Shown one piece after another: positions 18,199 through 26,119 of a stretch of DNA of 45,773 bases. A program made the translations under genes and the position numbers. Each line of letters opens with the position of its first letter. Position 1 is the first letter of the stretch. This stretch comes from Klebsiella pneumoniae (GTDB taxonomy: Bacteria; Pseudomonadota; Gammaproteobacteria; Burkholderiales; UBA3065): positions 1-45,773 of the forward strand of contig CAMDGF010000012.1 in NCBI GenBank assembly GCA_945897555.1, written 5' to 3'. The notes under the pieces were generated by a model. The model had not been told where the DNA came from, did no database searches, and saw nothing but the letters and a program-made list of their open reading frames with translations.

Positions 18199-19055
18199 GT
18201 GCTCTGGTTGACGATGTGGAGGGTGCGTTGCGGAAAGGGGATGCCGATGCCCGCCTTGTCGAGCGCCACCTTGACCCGGCGCAGGAACTCGCGCCGCACT
18301 CCCGGGTGTTGCTGCGCCACCACCTTGATGCGGGCGCGCAGCGTCACTGCTGATTCGTCGAGCCGCTCCACACCGGCCATCTCGATGTCTTCAAGGATGA
18401 GGGGTGCCCACGCCGGGTCGGCGCGCATGCCGGCGGCGGTCTCGCGCATCACCGCCATGGCGCGGTCGACGTCGCTGTTGTAATCGATGCCCACTTCGAT
18501 CACCGTCTGGCTGTAGCCGCGGTTGAAGTTGATGACGCTGCTCACGGTGCCGTTCGGCACGAAATGCACGCGGCCCTCGTAATCGCGCAGCCGGATAAAG
18601 CGCAGCGTCATCTCTTCGACGGTGCCAGCGTGTTGATCCACCTCGATCCAGTCGCCCACCCGGACCTGGTCCTCGAGCAAGAGGAACACACCGGTGAAGT
18701 AGTCCTTGACCAGGCTCTGCGCACCAAAGCCGATGGCGAGGCCGGCCACCCCTGCTGCGCCCAGGAGCGGCGCGACGCTGATGCCGAGTTCGGTGAGGAT
18801 CAGCAGCGTCGAAACCACCGAGATGATGACCATGAGCAGGTATCGCAGCACCCGTCCGATGGTCTCGGCGCGGGCGCGCGCGGCCGGGTCGTCGAGGCGA
18901 CTCGAGACGCGGGTGCGGGCGGCACGGACAGCCCTCCGACCGACATGCATCGCCGCCCACGCCACGGTGAGAATGACGCTGATGCGGAACGCCGATTTGG
19001 TGACCTGCCCCAGGCCCTCTATGTCGTGAAAGAAGGTCATGACGGTCTGGAACAT
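18192..19055 (-). CDS. MscS-family mechanosensitive ion channel
   Basis: A 287-residue small-conductance mechanosensitive channel homologue. About three transmembrane helices come first; the pore-lining helix and beta domain carry [20 protein letters not shown] and [20 protein letters not shown], then [15 protein letters not shown]. It matches the E. coli MscS length (286). Members release solutes on hypo-osmotic shock. ATG at 19055 is used; ATG 19040 is an alternative. A perfect TATAAT on the minus strand lies about 60 bp upstream. Divergent from dcd. Confidence 0.93.
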   Translation of the reverse strand: MFQTVMTFFHDIEGLGQVTKSAFRISVILTVAWAAMHVGRRAVRAARTRVSSRLDDPAARARAETIGRVLRYLLMVIISVVSTLLILTELGISVAPLLGAAGVAGLAIGFGAQSLVKDYFTGVFLLLEDQVRVGDWIEVDQHAGTVEEMTLRFIRLRDYEGRVHFVPNGTVSSVINFNRGYSQTVIEVGIDYNSDVDRAMAVMRETAAGMRADPAWAPLILEDIEMAGVERLDESAVTLRARIKVVAQQHPGVRREFLRRVKVALDKAGIGIPFPQRTLHIVNQSTK

Positions 19056-19115
19056 GGGGAGTGCCTTGGCGTGTGGGGGCGCAATGCATCGCGCGGGGCG
19101 GGTGTGAACTTTCAG

Positions 19116-19121
19116 ATTATA
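19116..19121 (-). promoter_or_regulatory. -10 box of the mscS-family gene
   Basis: The minus strand carries a perfect TATAAT at 19121-19116. No good -35 hexamer is visible at 16-18 bp (GCGAAG at 17), so an activator or sigma70 alternative may be needed. Predicted leader about 55 nt. Confidence 0.5.
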
Positions 19122-19196
19122 GAGATGCGGAGGTCTGGCTTCGCGGCCAAGGGTCGCGCTGCGTTACCATTCCCGGTCGTCCAGAGGGGAGTGTTG

Positions 19197-19763
19197 ATGA
19201 GCATCAAGTCCGACAATTGGATCCGCCGCATGGCCGAGCAGCACGGCCTCATCGAGCCGTTCGAGCCCGCCCTCGTGCGCGAGGTCGATGGCCGTAAGGT
19301 GGTGAGCTACGGCACCAGCAGCTATGGGTATGACATCCGCTGCGCGCCCGATTTCCGCGTCTTCACCAACATCAATTCGACCATCGTCGACCCGAAGAAC
19401 TTCGACCCGCACAGCTTTGTCGAGATGCACGGAGACAGCTGCATCATCCCGCCCAATTCGTTCGCACTGGCGCGCACCGTCGAGTACTTCCGCATCCCGC
19501 GCAACGTGCTCACCATCTGCCTTGGCAAGAGCACTTATGCGCGCTGCGGCATCATCGTCAATGTCACGCCCTTTGAGCCCGAGTGGGAGGGCTATGTGAC
19601 GCTCGAGTTCAGCAACACCACGCCGCTGCCCGCGCGCATCTACGCTGGCGAAGGCTGCGCCCAGGTCATCTTCTTCGAGTCGGACGAGGTCTGCGAGACC
19701 AGCTACAAGGATCGCGGTGGCAAGTATCAGGGTCAGACCGGCGTCACGCTGCCCAAGATCTGA
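19197..19763 (+). CDS. dcd: dCTP deaminase
   Basis: Dcd deaminates dCTP to dUTP for thymidylate synthesis. The 188-residue protein has the family features: [52 protein letters not shown] with the catalytic glutamate, and the C-terminal lid [12 protein letters not shown]. The ATG giving [14 protein letters not shown] follows AGAGGGGAGTGTTG, a good ribosome site; longer in-frame sequence upstream overlaps the mscS-family gene and is not real. Confidence 0.97.
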   Translation: MSIKSDNWIRRMAEQHGLIEPFEPALVREVDGRKVVSYGTSSYGYDIRCAPDFRVFTNINSTIVDPKNFDPHSFVEMHGDSCIIPPNSFALARTVEYFRIPRNVLTICLGKSTYARCGIIVNVTPFEPEWEGYVTLEFSNTTPLPARIYAGEGCAQVIFFESDEVCETSYKDRGGKYQGQTGVTLPKI

Positions 19764-19818
19764 GTGGTGGCTTGCCGTCGGCCGTGTGCCTGATGACGTT
19801 CCGATCCCGTTTTGGTAG

Positions 19819-19842
19819 AGTTGGTCATCTAACGGACCAACT
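19819..19842. promoter_or_regulatory. Operator-like inverted repeat ahead of the toxin-antitoxin pair
   Basis: AGTTGGTC (19819-19826) and GACCAACT (19835-19842) are perfect 8-bp inverted arms around an 8-bp centre, 14 bp before the antitoxin ATG. Type II antitoxins usually bind such sites, with the toxin as co-repressor. No T tract follows, so it is not a terminator for dcd. Confidence 0.7.
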
Positions 19843-19855
19843 GGGGTTCATCCCG

Positions 19856-20107
19856 ATGGGACAAGTCTTTCCTGAGGTTGCATCCTTCGATGCCAAGGCC
19901 CGTCTTCCCGAGTTGTTAAGAGGGGTGCAGGCTGGCCAGCGTTTCACCATCACGGTGCGAGGCAAGCCCGTCGCGGATCTCGTGCCATGCGCCGGCAACG
20001 TGAGGTCTGGCGCCGTTGCAGCGATCGCCGCCATGCGCGCCATGCCGCGGGTCAAGGGCGTCGATGCCGCTGCTGTCGAGGCGCTGATCGCCGAAGGCCG
20101 TCGGTGA
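19856..20107 (+). CDS. Antitoxin, Phd/YefM-like (VapB partner)
   Basis: An 83-residue protein opening with MGQVFPEVASFDAKARLPEL and continuing RGVQAGQRFTITVRGKPVAD, the typical Phd/YefM DNA-binding domain. The C-terminal part (about 45-83) is alanine-rich and helical, the region that normally wraps the toxin. ATG 19856 is chosen over an upstream ATG because the domain starts here and the operator lies just before it. It overlaps the PIN toxin gene by the four bases GTGA, so the two are translationally coupled. Confidence 0.85.
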   Translation: MGQVFPEVASFDAKARLPELLRGVQAGQRFTITVRGKPVADLVPCAGNVRSGAVAAIAAMRAMPRVKGVDAAAVEALIAEGRR

Positions 20108-20523
20108 CGGTGGTTCTGGACGCCTCGTTCGCGCTTGGGTGGCTTTACGAGAGGGCGGATCAGCGCGAGGCCGAACGGGCGGATCGCATGCTGTGCAGCC
20201 TTGATGCGGTCGATGCCTGGGTGCCGTGGCTCTGGCACACCGAGATCACCAACAGTCTGCTGGTTGGTGAGCGGCGAGGCTTGATCAGCGAGGCCACAGG
20301 CGCGGCCTTTCTTGGTCGTTTGGTCGGTCTGCCGATCCTCACCGATAGCCTCTTGCCGCAGGCGCGCCGCGAGGCTGTGCTGGCGCTGGCCCGGGAGCAT
20401 GGACTCTCAGCCTACGACGCGGTCTATCTCGAACTCGCATTGCGTCTTGGTGGGACGCTGGCGACCTTCGATACGCGTCTTGCCGCGGCGATGGACCGCT
20501 GCGGCGGCGTTGTCCTCGTTTGA
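20104..20523 (+). CDS. vapC: PIN-domain ribonuclease toxin, VapC family
   Basis: A 139-residue PIN-domain protein, predicted Mg-dependent RNase that cuts tRNA or rRNA when not held by its antitoxin. The acidic active-site residues are in place: VVLDAS near residue 5, the glutamate of WHTEITN near 44, YDAVYLELAL near 100 and FDTRL near 118. Starts at GTG 20104 inside the antitoxin stop. It ends 8 bp before radA, so read-through into radA is likely. All catalytic positions appear intact, so the toxin is probably active. Confidence 0.87.
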   Translation: MTVVLDASFALGWLYERADQREAERADRMLCSLDAVDAWVPWLWHTEITNSLLVGERRGLISEATGAAFLGRLVGLPILTDSLLPQARREAVLALAREHGLSAYDAVYLELALRLGGTLATFDTRLAAAMDRCGGVVLV

Positions 20524-20531
20524 TTTCGCCG

Positions 20532-21902
20532 ATGGCCCGCCCCAAGACCCTCTACAGCTGCACCGAATGCGGCGCCAGTGCACCCAAGTGGCAGGGCCAG
20601 TGCCCCGGCTGCGGGCTCTGGAACACGCTGGTGGAGACGGTCGCCGAGCCGGCGGCCGCCCATAGCCGCTTTGTCTCGCTGGCGGGTGAGGCGGGCGCAG
20701 CCCGCGTCGTCACGCTCGATAGCGTCGAGGCGCGCGAGGAGGCCCGTACCCCCACCGGCATCGACGAGCTCGACCGTGTGCTTGGCGGTGGCATCGTCCG
20801 TGGCGGCGTGGTGCTGCTCGGCGGCGACCCGGGCATCGGCAAGTCGACGCTGCTGATGCAGGCCGGCGCTCGGCTCGCTGCCATCGGTCCGGTGCTGTAT
20901 GTGAGCGGCGAGGAGTCGGCGCAGCAGATCGCCATGCGCGCGCAACGGCTGCAGGTCGATGCCGCGCAACTGCAACTGCTCACCGAGATCCGGCTCGAGA
21001 ACGTGTTAATACGGCTCGCCGAGACGCGGCCGGTGCTGGCCGTGATCGACTCCATCCAGACCTTGTATTCGGATGCACTCACCTCGGCGCCCGGCTCGGT
21101 GGCGCAGGTGCGCGAGTGTGCCGCGCAGCTCACCCGCTACGCCAAACAGTCGGGCACAGCCATCGTGCTGGTCGGGCACGTCACCAAGGAGGGGGCCCTG
21201 GCCGGCCCGCGTGTGCTTGAGCACATCGTCGATACGGTGCTGTACTTTGAGGGCGATGCGCACAGCAGCTATCGACTTGTGCGTGCCATCAAGAACCGCT
21301 TCGGCGCCGCCAATGAGCTGGGCGTTTTTGGCATGACCGAGCGCGGCCTCAAGCCGATCGGCAACCCATCGGCACTGTTCCTCGCCGGCCATGCCAAGCC
21401 GGTGGCTGGCACCGCGGTGCTGGCCACGCTCGAAGGCTCGCGGCCGCTGCTCATCGAGTTGCAGGCGCTGGTCGACACGAGCTATGGCTCAAGCCCGCGC
21501 CGCGTCGCTGTGGGCCTCGAGACCAACCGCCTTGCCCTGTTGCTGGCGGTTCTGCACCGCCACGCCGGCATCGCCACCGGTGATCAGGAGGTCTACGTGA
21601 ATGCCGTGGGCGGCATGCGCATCGGTGAGCCTGCGGCCGACCTGCCGGTGTTGCTGGCCATCGTCTCGTCGCTGCGCAACCGGCCGCTGCCGGCCGGGCT
21701 GTTGGCGTTTGGTGAGGTCGGCCTCGCGGGTGAGGTGCGGCCGGTGCAGCGCGGCCAGGACCGCCTACGCGAAGCGGCCAAGCTCGGCTTCTCGCGTGCG
21801 CTGCTGCCCAAGGCAAATGTGGCACGGCCGGCCGTGCCGGGCATCGAGGCGATCGGCGTCGAGCGCCTGGAAGATGCGCTGGAGGCGGCGTGGCGGGAGT
21901 GA
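20532..21902 (+). CDS. radA: DNA repair protein RadA
   Basis: RadA is a RecA-like helicase that promotes branch migration in recombination. The 456-residue protein has the N-terminal zinc finger (CTECGASAPKWQGQCPGCG), Walker A GGDPGIGKSTLL, the RadA-specific KNRFG motif, and a C-terminal Lon-protease-like domain (from about 330, ending in LPKANVARPAVPGIEAIGV). ATG 20532 (MARPKTLYSC) is chosen; an earlier in-frame start four codons upstream overlaps vapC. Four bases separate it from nadC. Confidence 0.97.
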   Translation: MARPKTLYSCTECGASAPKWQGQCPGCGLWNTLVETVAEPAAAHSRFVSLAGEAGAARVVTLDSVEAREEARTPTGIDELDRVLGGGIVRGGVVLLGGDPGIGKSTLLMQAGARLAAIGPVLYVSGEESAQQIAMRAQRLQVDAAQLQLLTEIRLENVLIRLAETRPVLAVIDSIQTLYSDALTSAPGSVAQVRECAAQLTRYAKQSGTAIVLVGHVTKEGALAGPRVLEHIVDTVLYFEGDAHSSYRLVRAIKNRFGAANELGVFGMTERGLKPIGNPSALFLAGHAKPVAGTAVLATLEGSRPLLIELQALVDTSYGSSPRRVAVGLETNRLALLLAVLHRHAGIATGDQEVYVNAVGGMRIGEPAADLPVLLAIVSSLRNRPLPAGLLAFGEVGLAGEVRPVQRGQDRLREAAKLGFSRALLPKANVARPAVPGIEAIGVERLEDALEAAWRE

Positions 21903-21906
21903 GTGC

Positions 21907-22770
21907 ATGAGCCAGTTGCCGCTCTCCGTGTTCACCGCATCGGCGGCGGCGGACGCCGTGCGCGCGCTCGCCGAGGACATCGGCACCGGTGATGTGACAG
22001 CGCGCTTGGTGCCGACCGATGCGGTGGTACGGGCGCGGCTGGTCTGCCGTGACGACGCGGTGATCTGCGGCCAACCGTGGGCTGACGCAGTGCTGGCGGC
22101 GGTTGATGCACGTCTGGCCGTGCAATGGGCGGTGGAAGAGGGCTCGCGGGTGTCGCCCGGCAGTGTGATCGCGCACTTTGAGGGCCCGGCAGCGGCGCTG
22201 CTCACGGCCGAGCGCACCCTGCTCAATTTTCTGCAGACGCTGTCGGCCATCGCTACGCGTACGCGGACCTTTGTCGATGCAGTCGCGCACACTCCGGCGC
22301 ATATCTGCGACACGCGCAAGACCATGCCCGGGCTGCGGCTGGCCAGCAAGTACGCGGTGCGTGTGGGGGGCGGCTGCAACCAGCGTATCGGTCTGGCTGA
22401 TGGTGTGCTCATCAAAGAGAATCACATCCGCGCGGCAGGCGGCATCAAGGCCGCCATGGCCGCTGTATACTGCAGCGCAGCAAACGTCCCGCTGCAGGTC
22501 GAGGTGACCTCACTGGACGAATTGCGGCAGGCTTTGGAGGCCGGTGTTTCGCGGGTCCTCCTCGACAACTTCAGCCTTGAGATGATGCGTTCTGCGGTGC
22601 AGCAGTATGGTGCTGCGGGTGAACTCGAGGCTTCTGGCGGGGTGAGTCTGGATACGGTCCGGGACATTGCCGGGACTGGCGTTCACAGGATCTCCGTGGG
22701 TTCCTTGACCAAGGATGTCGTTGCCACCGACCTGTCGCTGCAGTTCTGGCCGTGGCCGGAGGCGGGTTGA
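21907..22770 (+). CDS. nadC: Nicotinate-nucleotide diphosphorylase (carboxylating)
   Basis: NadC (quinolinate phosphoribosyltransferase) converts quinolinate and PRPP to nicotinate mononucleotide in NAD synthesis. The 287-residue protein has LAEDIGTGDVTARLV, ERTLLNFLQTLSAIAT, CDTRKTMPGLRLASKYAV, and VGSLTKDVVATDLSL at the end. Start ATG 21907 lies 4 bp after radA. nadA and nadB are not in the window. Confidence 0.97.
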   Translation: MSQLPLSVFTASAAADAVRALAEDIGTGDVTARLVPTDAVVRARLVCRDDAVICGQPWADAVLAAVDARLAVQWAVEEGSRVSPGSVIAHFEGPAAALLTAERTLLNFLQTLSAIATRTRTFVDAVAHTPAHICDTRKTMPGLRLASKYAVRVGGGCNQRIGLADGVLIKENHIRAAGGIKAAMAAVYCSAANVPLQVEVTSLDELRQALEAGVSRVLLDNFSLEMMRSAVQQYGAAGELEASGGVSLDTVRDIAGTGVHRISVGSLTKDVVATDLSLQFWPWPEAG

Positions 22771-22833
22771 GGCATTGCGCAATGCTCCCTGTCTGCGTCG
22801 CCGCAAGGGTTTCGACATTGCAAGGGAAGCGCC

Positions 22834-23253
22834 GTGAGCACCACACAATTGATCATCGTCGGCAAGACCAAGGCCGGTAAACAGTTCCGGCCGAGTGACT
22901 GGGCGGAGCGTCTGTGCAGCCAGACCGCGAGTTTCTGCAGCAAGGCCCGCATGACCTACTCTCCGCACATGAAGCCCGTGGTCGTCGAGGGCTTTCGCAG
23001 CGTCTTGGTGAGTGGCGAGTTTGAGCAAGCCGATCCGCGTGCCTGGCAGTTCGTGCTGGCCTTCGCTCGCGACAACGATCTGGAGGTGCGCTCCGAGGCT
23101 GTCTGCGAAGAGGCGCCGCAACCGGAGGTGGGCCCCGACGAGCCGGACCTGCCGTGGCCGGTGGCGGTGGAGGACGTGCCCTACGGTGCGATGCTGGCGT
23201 CGATCTATGCGCAGCGAGATAACCTGGACGGCGGCAGCGGTGGCAACGCCTGA
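22834..23253 (+). CDS. DUF3579 family protein
   Basis: A 139-residue protein with the DUF3579 pattern IIVGKTKAGKQFRPSDWAER at residues 7-26, SPHMKPVVVEGFRSVLV, and LAFARDNDLEVRSE. The domain is largely confined to betaproteobacteria and has no known function. The C-terminal 45 residues are acidic and proline-rich with a glycine end. Starts at GTG 22834 with AAGGGA 6 nt before it. It sits 63 bp after nadC and ends at a bidirectional terminator. Confidence 0.8.
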   Translation: MSTTQLIIVGKTKAGKQFRPSDWAERLCSQTASFCSKARMTYSPHMKPVVVEGFRSVLVSGEFEQADPRAWQFVLAFARDNDLEVRSEAVCEEAPQPEVGPDEPDLPWPVAVEDVPYGAMLASIYAQRDNLDGGSGGNA

Positions 23254-23280
23254 ACCCGATGAGCGGCGGTCATCCGCGGA

Positions 23281-23314
23281 AACAAAAAACCCGGCGTCAG
23301 CCGGGTTTTTTGTT
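23281..23314. terminator. Bidirectional terminator between DUF3579 gene and rpsT
   Basis: A perfect inverted repeat: AACAAAAAACCCGGC (23281-23295), loop GTCA, GCCGGGTTTTTTGTT (23300-23314). It serves both convergent genes. Confidence 0.93.
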
Positions 23315-23353
23315 GGGGCGAGCGGCTTTCGAAGCCGCTGCCGGGTGCGGTTG

Positions 23354-23617
23354 TCAGGCCATCGCCTTGATCGCGGCCGACAGGCGGCTCTTGTGACGGG
23401 CGGCCTTGTTCTTGTGATAGATCTTCTTGTCGGCGATGCTATCCAGCGTGCTCACCGCGGTCTGGAACACAGCGCGTGCAGCCGACTTGTCGCCGGCCTC
23501 GATGGCGGCGCGGACGCGCTTGATGGCGGTGCGGAACTCGGAGCGAAGGCTGGCGTTGTGCTCGCGCTGGGCGGCGTTCTGGCGGGCGCGCTTGCGTGCT
23601 TGTACGGTGTTGGCCAT
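23354..23617 (-). CDS. rpsT: 30S ribosomal protein S20
   Basis: An 87-residue basic helical protein matching S20: [36 protein letters not shown], and [19 protein letters not shown]. Start is ATG 23617 (in-frame sequence upstream is leader, not protein). A sigma70 promoter lies at 23690-23718 on the minus strand. Divergent from murJ, whose start overlaps the far side of that promoter. Confidence 0.97.
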   Translation of the reverse strand: MANTVQARKRARQNAAQREHNASLRSEFRTAIKRVRAAIEAGDKSAARAVFQTAVSTLDSIADKKIYHKNKAARHKSRLSAAIKAMA

Positions 23618-23689
23618 GGGTCTGCGGATATCCTTGACTGATGTAACCCGATTCGGGCATTGCCCGTGTCCGGGCCGGAAAAACCCGCG

Positions 23690-23718
23690 ATAATACTCGC
23701 CGTCATGGCTGGTGGCAA
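23690..23718 (-). promoter_or_regulatory. Promoter of rpsT, overlapping a murJ -10 box
   Basis: On the minus strand: TTGCCA (23718-23713), 17 bp, TATTAT (23695-23690). The same bases give GATAAT (23689-23694) on the plus strand as a possible murJ -10, so the two divergent genes may share one AT-rich melting region. Confidence 0.65.
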
Positions 23719-23724
23719 GCACGC

Positions 23725-25263
23725 ATGAACCTTCTCAAGGCGCTGTTCACCGTCAGCAGCATGACGCTGCTGTCGCGCGTGCTCGGCTTCGTTCGCGACG
23801 CGGTGATCGCACGCATCTTTGGTGCCGGTGCTGTCACCGACGCCTTCTTCGTGGCTTTTCGGCTGCCTAATCTTTTGCGCCGCATGTTCGCCGAGGGCGC
23901 CTTCTCGCAGGCCTTCGTGCCCATCTTTGCCGAGGTTCGCAACCGTCAGGGCGAAGATGCCGCCCGCGCGCTGGCAGTACGCTGTGCCGGCGCGCTGCTC
24001 CTCACGCTGTTGCTGGTGACGGTGGTCGGCGTGCTGCTAGCGCCGGTGGTGGTGATGGTCACCGCGCCTGGCTTTGCTGCCGAGCCCGCCACCTTCGACC
24101 TCACCGTCGACCTGCTGCGGGTCACGTTCCCCTACATCCTCTTCATCTCTCTGACGGCGCTGGCTGCAGGCATCCTCAACAGCCACGGGCGCTTCACCAT
24201 CCCGGCGCTCGCGCCTGCGCTGCTCAACGTCAGCTTCATCGTCGCCGCGCTGTTCGTCGCGCCGCACCTCGAGCAGCCCGTCATGGCGCTGGCCTGGGGC
24301 GCCTTGGTCGGTGGCATCCTGCAGCTCGGCCTGCAGTGGCCGGTGTTGCAGCGCATCGGCTATGCGCGGATGCCGCGCCTCGACTTGGCCGATGTGGGCG
24401 TGCGGCGTGTCGCCCGGCAGATGGGACCGGCCCTGTTCGGTGTCTCGATCGGGCAGATCTCGCTGGTCATCAACACCATCTTCGCCAGCTTCCTGATGAC
24501 CGGGAGCGTGTCGTGGCTCTACTACGCCGACCGTCTGATGGAGTTCCCCACCGGCCTGCTCGGCGCGGCGCTCGGCACCATCCTCTTGCCCTCGCTGTCG
24601 CGGCACTACGCCGACGACGACCGCGCAGCGTTCTCCCGGCTGCTCGACTGGGGTTTGCGGCTCACCTTGCTGCTGGCCGCGCCGTCGGCACTTGGCCTCG
24701 CTCTGCTGGCCACGCCACTGGTGGCCACACTGTTTCTGCATGGTGCCTTCACTGCCCATGATCTGGAGATGACCCGCCAAGCCCTTTGGGCCTACAGCGC
24801 CGGCTTGGTGGGGCTGATCATGGTCAAGGTACTGGCGCCAGGCTTCTATGCTCGGCAGAACATCCGCACGCCGGTCAAGATCGGGCTGGCTACGCTTGGC
24901 GTGACGCAAGCGCTCAACCTGGCTCTGGTGGTGCCGCTCGGGCATGCCGGCCTTGCGCTCGGCATCGGGCTTGGGGCCTGCTTCAACGCCACCCTCCTGC
25001 TGTTTTTCCTGCGCCGGCAGGCCATCTTTCAGCCCGAGCCGGGTTGGGGCCGCTTTGTACTGCAGCTGGCCGCCGGGCTGCTGACCATGGGGGCGATGCT
25101 CTGGCTCGTCTCGCCGCCGGCCGCCGATTGGGTGGCCATGGGCCCGCTCGAGCGGGCACGAAGCCTCACGGGTCTTGTGCTCGGTGGCGTGGGCGTTTAT
25201 TTCGCAACGCTGTTCGTCGTCGGCATCCGTCCGATGCAGTATGTCCGCCGTGGCGCCCTGTGA
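23725..25263 (+). CDS. murJ: Lipid II flippase MurJ
   Basis: MurJ (MviN) flips lipid II across the inner membrane for peptidoglycan synthesis. The 512-residue protein has about 14 transmembrane segments and the family start [60 protein letters not shown] and the later [15 protein letters not shown]. Length and motifs are complete. Next to rpsT as in many proteobacteria; followed 13 bp later by a formate/nitrite-family gene. Confidence 0.97.
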   Translation: MNLLKALFTVSSMTLLSRVLGFVRDAVIARIFGAGAVTDAFFVAFRLPNLLRRMFAEGAFSQAFVPIFAEVRNRQGEDAARALAVRCAGALLLTLLLVTVVGVLLAPVVVMVTAPGFAAEPATFDLTVDLLRVTFPYILFISLTALAAGILNSHGRFTIPALAPALLNVSFIVAALFVAPHLEQPVMALAWGALVGGILQLGLQWPVLQRIGYARMPRLDLADVGVRRVARQMGPALFGVSIGQISLVINTIFASFLMTGSVSWLYYADRLMEFPTGLLGAALGTILLPSLSRHYADDDRAAFSRLLDWGLRLTLLLAAPSALGLALLATPLVATLFLHGAFTAHDLEMTRQALWAYSAGLVGLIMVKVLAPGFYARQNIRTPVKIGLATLGVTQALNLALVVPLGHAGLALGIGLGACFNATLLLFFLRRQAIFQPEPGWGRFVLQLAAGLLTMGAMLWLVSPPAADWVAMGPLERARSLTGLVLGGVGVYFATLFVVGIRPMQYVRRGAL

Positions 25264-25276
25264 GAGACTGAGGCTG

Positions 25277-26119
25277 ATGGCAAGCAACCAGACCGGCATC
25301 GACCTCTATTCACCGGCCGAGATCGTCGACAAGCTGGAGAACGTCGGCGTGGTCAAGGCCAACCTGGCTTTTCGCTCGATGGCCATGCTCGGTCTGCTCG
25401 CCGGCGCCTTCATCGGCTTTGGCGGAATGTTCTTTGTGCTCGTCACCAGCGACCCGGGCATCCCATGGGCGATGTCGCGGCTGGTCGGCGGCGTGGCTTT
25501 CTCGCTCGGGCTCATCCTCGTCGTGGTGGCGGGCGCCGAGCTCTTCACCGGCAACACCTTCCTCGTCATGGCCTGGGCCGAGCGCCGCATCAGCTTGGGC
25601 CTGCTGCTGCGCAACTGGGCCATCGTCTACGGCGCCAACGTGGTCGGCGCGCTGGCCATGGTGCTGCTGGTCTGGGGTTCGCACCACCCGGAGATGAACC
25701 ACGGCGCCATCGCCGAGAACTATGTGCGCATCGCCACCGCCAAGGTCTCGGCGTCGTTTGGGGCGATCTTCATCAAGGGCCTGCTGTGCAACGCGCTGGT
25801 CTGTCTGGCGGTGTGGTTGGCCTACGCCGGGCGCACGGTCACCGACAAGATCCTCGCCATTCTTTTTCCGGTGTCGGCGTTCGTGGCGGCAGGTTTTGAG
25901 CACTGCATCGCCAACTTCTACCTCATCCCCATGGGGCTGCTGCTGCATCTGGTCGATGGTGTCGCCCCGGCCGGCGTCGCGCTCGAAATCCTTACCGTAC
26001 CGGCGGCTGCGCTCAATATCTTTGCCGCCACACTCGGAAACATCGTCGGCGGCAGCGTGATGGTGGCCGGTGTCTACTACGTGACTTTTCGCGGCGCACC
26101 GCGCTTGCCGCGTGGCTGA
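25277..26119 (+). CDS. Formate/nitrite transporter (FNT) family channel
   Basis: A 280-residue FNT-family protein with six predicted helices. Visible are the short N-terminal helix (YSPAEIVDKLENVGVVKANL), GGVAFSLGLILVVVAGAELF with GNTF, and the second half-repeat around FIKGLLCNALVCLAVWLAYA and AGFEHCIANFYLIPMGLL, the latter carrying the conserved pore histidine. Members are pentameric channels for formate, nitrite or hydrosulfide; formate would suit a C1 oxidiser but substrate is not readable. ATG 25277 follows GACTGAGG. Its end overlaps yoaA by 8 bp. Confidence 0.9.
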   Translation: MASNQTGIDLYSPAEIVDKLENVGVVKANLAFRSMAMLGLLAGAFIGFGGMFFVLVTSDPGIPWAMSRLVGGVAFSLGLILVVVAGAELFTGNTFLVMAWAERRISLGLLLRNWAIVYGANVVGALAMVLLVWGSHHPEMNHGAIAENYVRIATAKVSASFGAIFIKGLLCNALVCLAVWLAYAGRTVTDKILAILFPVSAFVAAGFEHCIANFYLIPMGLLLHLVDGVAPAGVALEILTVPAAALNIFAATLGNIVGGSVMVAGVYYVTFRGAPRLPRG

